Assembly: GCA_031265005.1 (NCBI GenBank) | Contig: JAISDD010000130.1 | Location: forward strand, 1 to 7,615 | Direction of reading: 5' to 3' | Length of the DNA: 7,615 bases | Source of the DNA: Syntrophomonadaceae bacterium | GTDB taxonomy: Bacteria; Bacillota; Syntrophomonadia; Syntrophomonadales; Syntrophomonadaceae | Part shown: positions 6,480 to 7,615 of the stretch, piece by piece | Numbering within the stretch: the first letter of the stretch is position 1 | Layout: each line of letters opens with the position of its first letter | Made by a program: the position numbers and the translations under genes | Notes under the pieces: generated by a model | What the model was told of the DNA's origin: nothing | Seen by the model: the letters and a program-made list of their open reading frames with translations, nothing else | Databases searched by the model: none

Positions 6480-7069
6480 AACGATGAAGCTTCTGGTGGC
6501 GGCTTTTGACGCCCAGTCAGGGGCTGTTGCTGGGAGTTAAGGTATTTGGGGCATCTTGCAATGGCATGCAGGGGCTGTCCCCATCTGCCGTGGAGGCAAG
6601 TTGATCTTTAAAGATAGACTTGAAAACCTGCATTTGGTAAAAGCTGGGTGCAGTGTAGCCTGCCTTGAGTGATGGCGGTGAATGAATTTTGTAGACATGA
6701 GGATCCAGGCCAGGATTTTCAGAGTCTGTTCTGAAACCGGGTTTTGCAAAAGAGGCTAGTGCTGATGTGGGCCGTTGAGGAAAACTCCTAGACTGAGCGC
6801 AAGCGCGCGGTTCTACGAGGATTAAAGTGCGTACTAAGTGGTAATCCAGCCCTGCTTATGGTGACTGAGCGGAGCAGGCGTAAAGGGAAACCGCCCATTT
6901 GGTGACAATTGGGTGTTCTGCTGGGAAAACCTGCTGGACCTAAGTCGCAGCGTTTACTCGCGGAACAGCCTTCTGTTTGATTTGTTCGCTGAGCGTGATA
7001 AATCGAACGTCTTGAGGCTAGGCGGCTGAGTCCGAACTTAGAGGTTATGACGCTGGAATTTTTATCGTT
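6480..7069 (+). ncRNA. ole: OLE RNA (ornate, large, extremophilic RNA)
   Basis: This 590-nt region has no credible reading frame but dense potential base pairing. Its two ends form a long closing helix: 6480-6489 with 7060-7069 (ten pairs, two G-U), then after one mismatch 6491-6498 with 7051-7058 (eight pairs, some G-U). Internal helices include 6512-6516/6530-6534, 6571-6574/6579-6582 with a four-base loop, a long hairpin 6597-6622, 6628-6633/6648-6653, 6851-6856/6873-6878, 6940-6945/7036-7041 and 6964-6968/6973-6977. OLE RNAs are about 600 nt, occur in mostly anaerobic or extremophilic Bacillota, and typically lie between ispA and dxs in this same operon. Size, position and structure all fit. 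OLE forms a membrane-associated ribonucleoprotein with OapA and other proteins, and is linked to stress tolerance and metal homeostasis. The identification rests on location and structure, not on alignment. The exact 5' end is not known. Confidence 0.82.
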
Positions 7070-7079
7070 AATGATTGAG

Positions 7080-7085
7080 AAGGTG
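7080..7085 (+). promoter_or_regulatory. Ribosome binding site of dxs
   Basis: AAGGTG at 7080-7085 lies ten bases after the 3' strand of the RNA's closing helix. It is the only good ribosome binding site before dxs. It is five bases from the in-frame ATC at 7091 but twenty bases from the first ordinary in-frame start, TTG 7106, so it raises doubt about that start. Confidence 0.5.
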
Positions 7086-7105
7086 ATAATATCAATTATT
7101 CCGTA

Positions 7106-7615
7106 TTGGACAAAATTGATCTTCCCCAAGCAATTAAGAATTTACCTTTAGAAGAAAAAAAACTTTTGGCTCAAGATGTAAGGAATCTCTTAATTAATCA
7201 AGTATCCGCTACTGGCGGCCATCTGGCCGCTAATTTAGGGGTCGTGGAACTTACGATAGTAATCCAATCGGTTTTTAATACCGCCAGGGACCGTATTATT
7301 TGGGATGTTGGACATCAAAGCTATGTTCATAAAATATTGACCGGCCGTTATGAAAAAATGACTACTTTGCGTCAAATGGGAGGATTGAGCGGATTCCCCA
7401 AATTCAGCGAGTCCATTCATGACGCTTTTGATACCGGACACAGCAGCACCTCTGTATCGGCGGCGGTCGGTCTGGCTTTAGCCCGGGACGCCAATAATGA
7501 AGATTATTCGGTAGCCGCCGTTATCGGAGACGGGGCTTTAACCGGAGGAATGGCCTTTGAAGCTTTAAATCACGCCGGGCAAGAGGCGTTAGATATTTTA
7601 GTGATTTTAAACGAC
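7106..7615 (+). CDS. dxs: 1-deoxy-D-xylulose-5-phosphate synthase, 5' part
   Basis: Dxs joins pyruvate and glyceraldehyde 3-phosphate, using thiamine diphosphate, in the first step of the MEP isoprenoid pathway, upstream of IspA. The 170 residues seen are the N-terminal part, running off the window. Motifs are LDKID at the N-terminus, [15 protein letters not shown] (36-50), [15 protein letters not shown] (66-80), GGLSGFPK (92-99), [12 protein letters not shown] (109-120), and the thiamine diphosphate motif from GDGALTGG (141-148) to LND at the window end. About 450 further residues are expected. The frame is open back to 7079 (stop TGA at 7076-7078). TTG 7106 is the only ordinary start in the open stretch, but a good ribosome binding site points to ATC 7091, which would add NYSVL-type residues that fit the family. 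The gene follows the large RNA closely and is probably co-transcribed with it. Confidence 0.95.
   Translation, partial: MDKIDLPQAIKNLPLEEKKLLAQDVRNLLINQVSATGGHLAANLGVVELTIVIQSVFNTARDRIIWDVGHQSYVHKILTGRYEKMTTLRQMGGLSGFPKFSESIHDAFDTGHSSTSVSAAVGLALARDANNEDYSVAAVIGDGALTGGMAFEALNHAGQEALDILVILND

Noticed and set aside
6537..6749. Minus-strand open frame of 70 codons in the same non-coding stretch
   Set aside because: No domain, low-quality composition, and it crosses several hairpins of the RNA on the + strand.
6099..7090. Insertion sequence or decayed mobile element as the reason for the 1-kb gap between ispA and dxs
   Set aside because: No transposase fragments, terminal inverted repeats of the usual kind or target duplications are visible. 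The long-range pairing and the location match OLE RNA.
6788..7129. Minus-strand open frame of 113 codons
   Set aside because: It lies opposite the structured RNA, has no recognisable domain and an unnatural composition, and no ribosome binding site was evident. The paired helices explain the sequence better.
7071..7151. Short frame from ATG 7071 (26 codons) overlapping the start of dxs
   Set aside because: No ribosome binding site precedes it, and it overlaps the conserved dxs frame; it could at most be a chance overlap.

Overview
The window looks like a housekeeping operon from an anaerobic, moderately low-GC Bacillota (Clostridia or Negativicutes type). Evidence for this is the gene order amaP - DUF2273 - nusB - (Kae1-like) - folD - xseA - xseB - ispA - dxs, the use of TTG and GTG starts beside ATG, purine-rich ribosome binding sites, and a large structured RNA between ispA and dxs that I identify as OLE RNA. 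I cannot name a genus.

Layout, all on the + strand. Positions 1-348 hold the C-terminal part of the membrane-anchored Asp23-like protein AmaP, cut by the window edge. It is followed by a small DUF2273 membrane protein (362-580), nusB (599-997), a paralogue of the tRNA-modification protein TsaD/Kae1 (997-1974), folD (1971-2849), a second divergent folD-like gene broken by an in-frame TAA near its 5' end (2875-3714), xseA (3705-4919), xseB (4913-5158) and ispA (5163-6098). Many junctions overlap by 1-10 bases, so these genes are very probably co-transcribed and translationally coupled. About 1 kb without a protein gene follows. It has an AT-rich leader with a hairpin and possible promoter (6099-6479), then a roughly 590-nt RNA domain closed by a long helix between its ends (6480-7069). 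The 5' part of dxs (from about 7091 or 7106) runs off the right edge.

The genes cover envelope stress anchoring (AmaP, DUF2273), rRNA transcription antitermination (NusB), one-carbon folate metabolism (two FolD-like proteins), DNA repair (exonuclease VII, both subunits) and isoprenoid synthesis (IspA, Dxs).

Two points stand out. First, the tandem FolD copies show complementary active-site loss. The upstream copy keeps the nucleotide-binding site but has Gln in place of the catalytic Lys. The downstream copy keeps the Tyr/Lys/Gln/Asp active site but has a ruined nucleotide-binding loop. This suggests a bifunctional enzyme split into a dehydrogenase and a cyclohydrolase, with the second copy now carrying a nonsense codon or a sequence error. 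Second, the OLE-type RNA sits directly against dxs, without the oapA gene expected between them.
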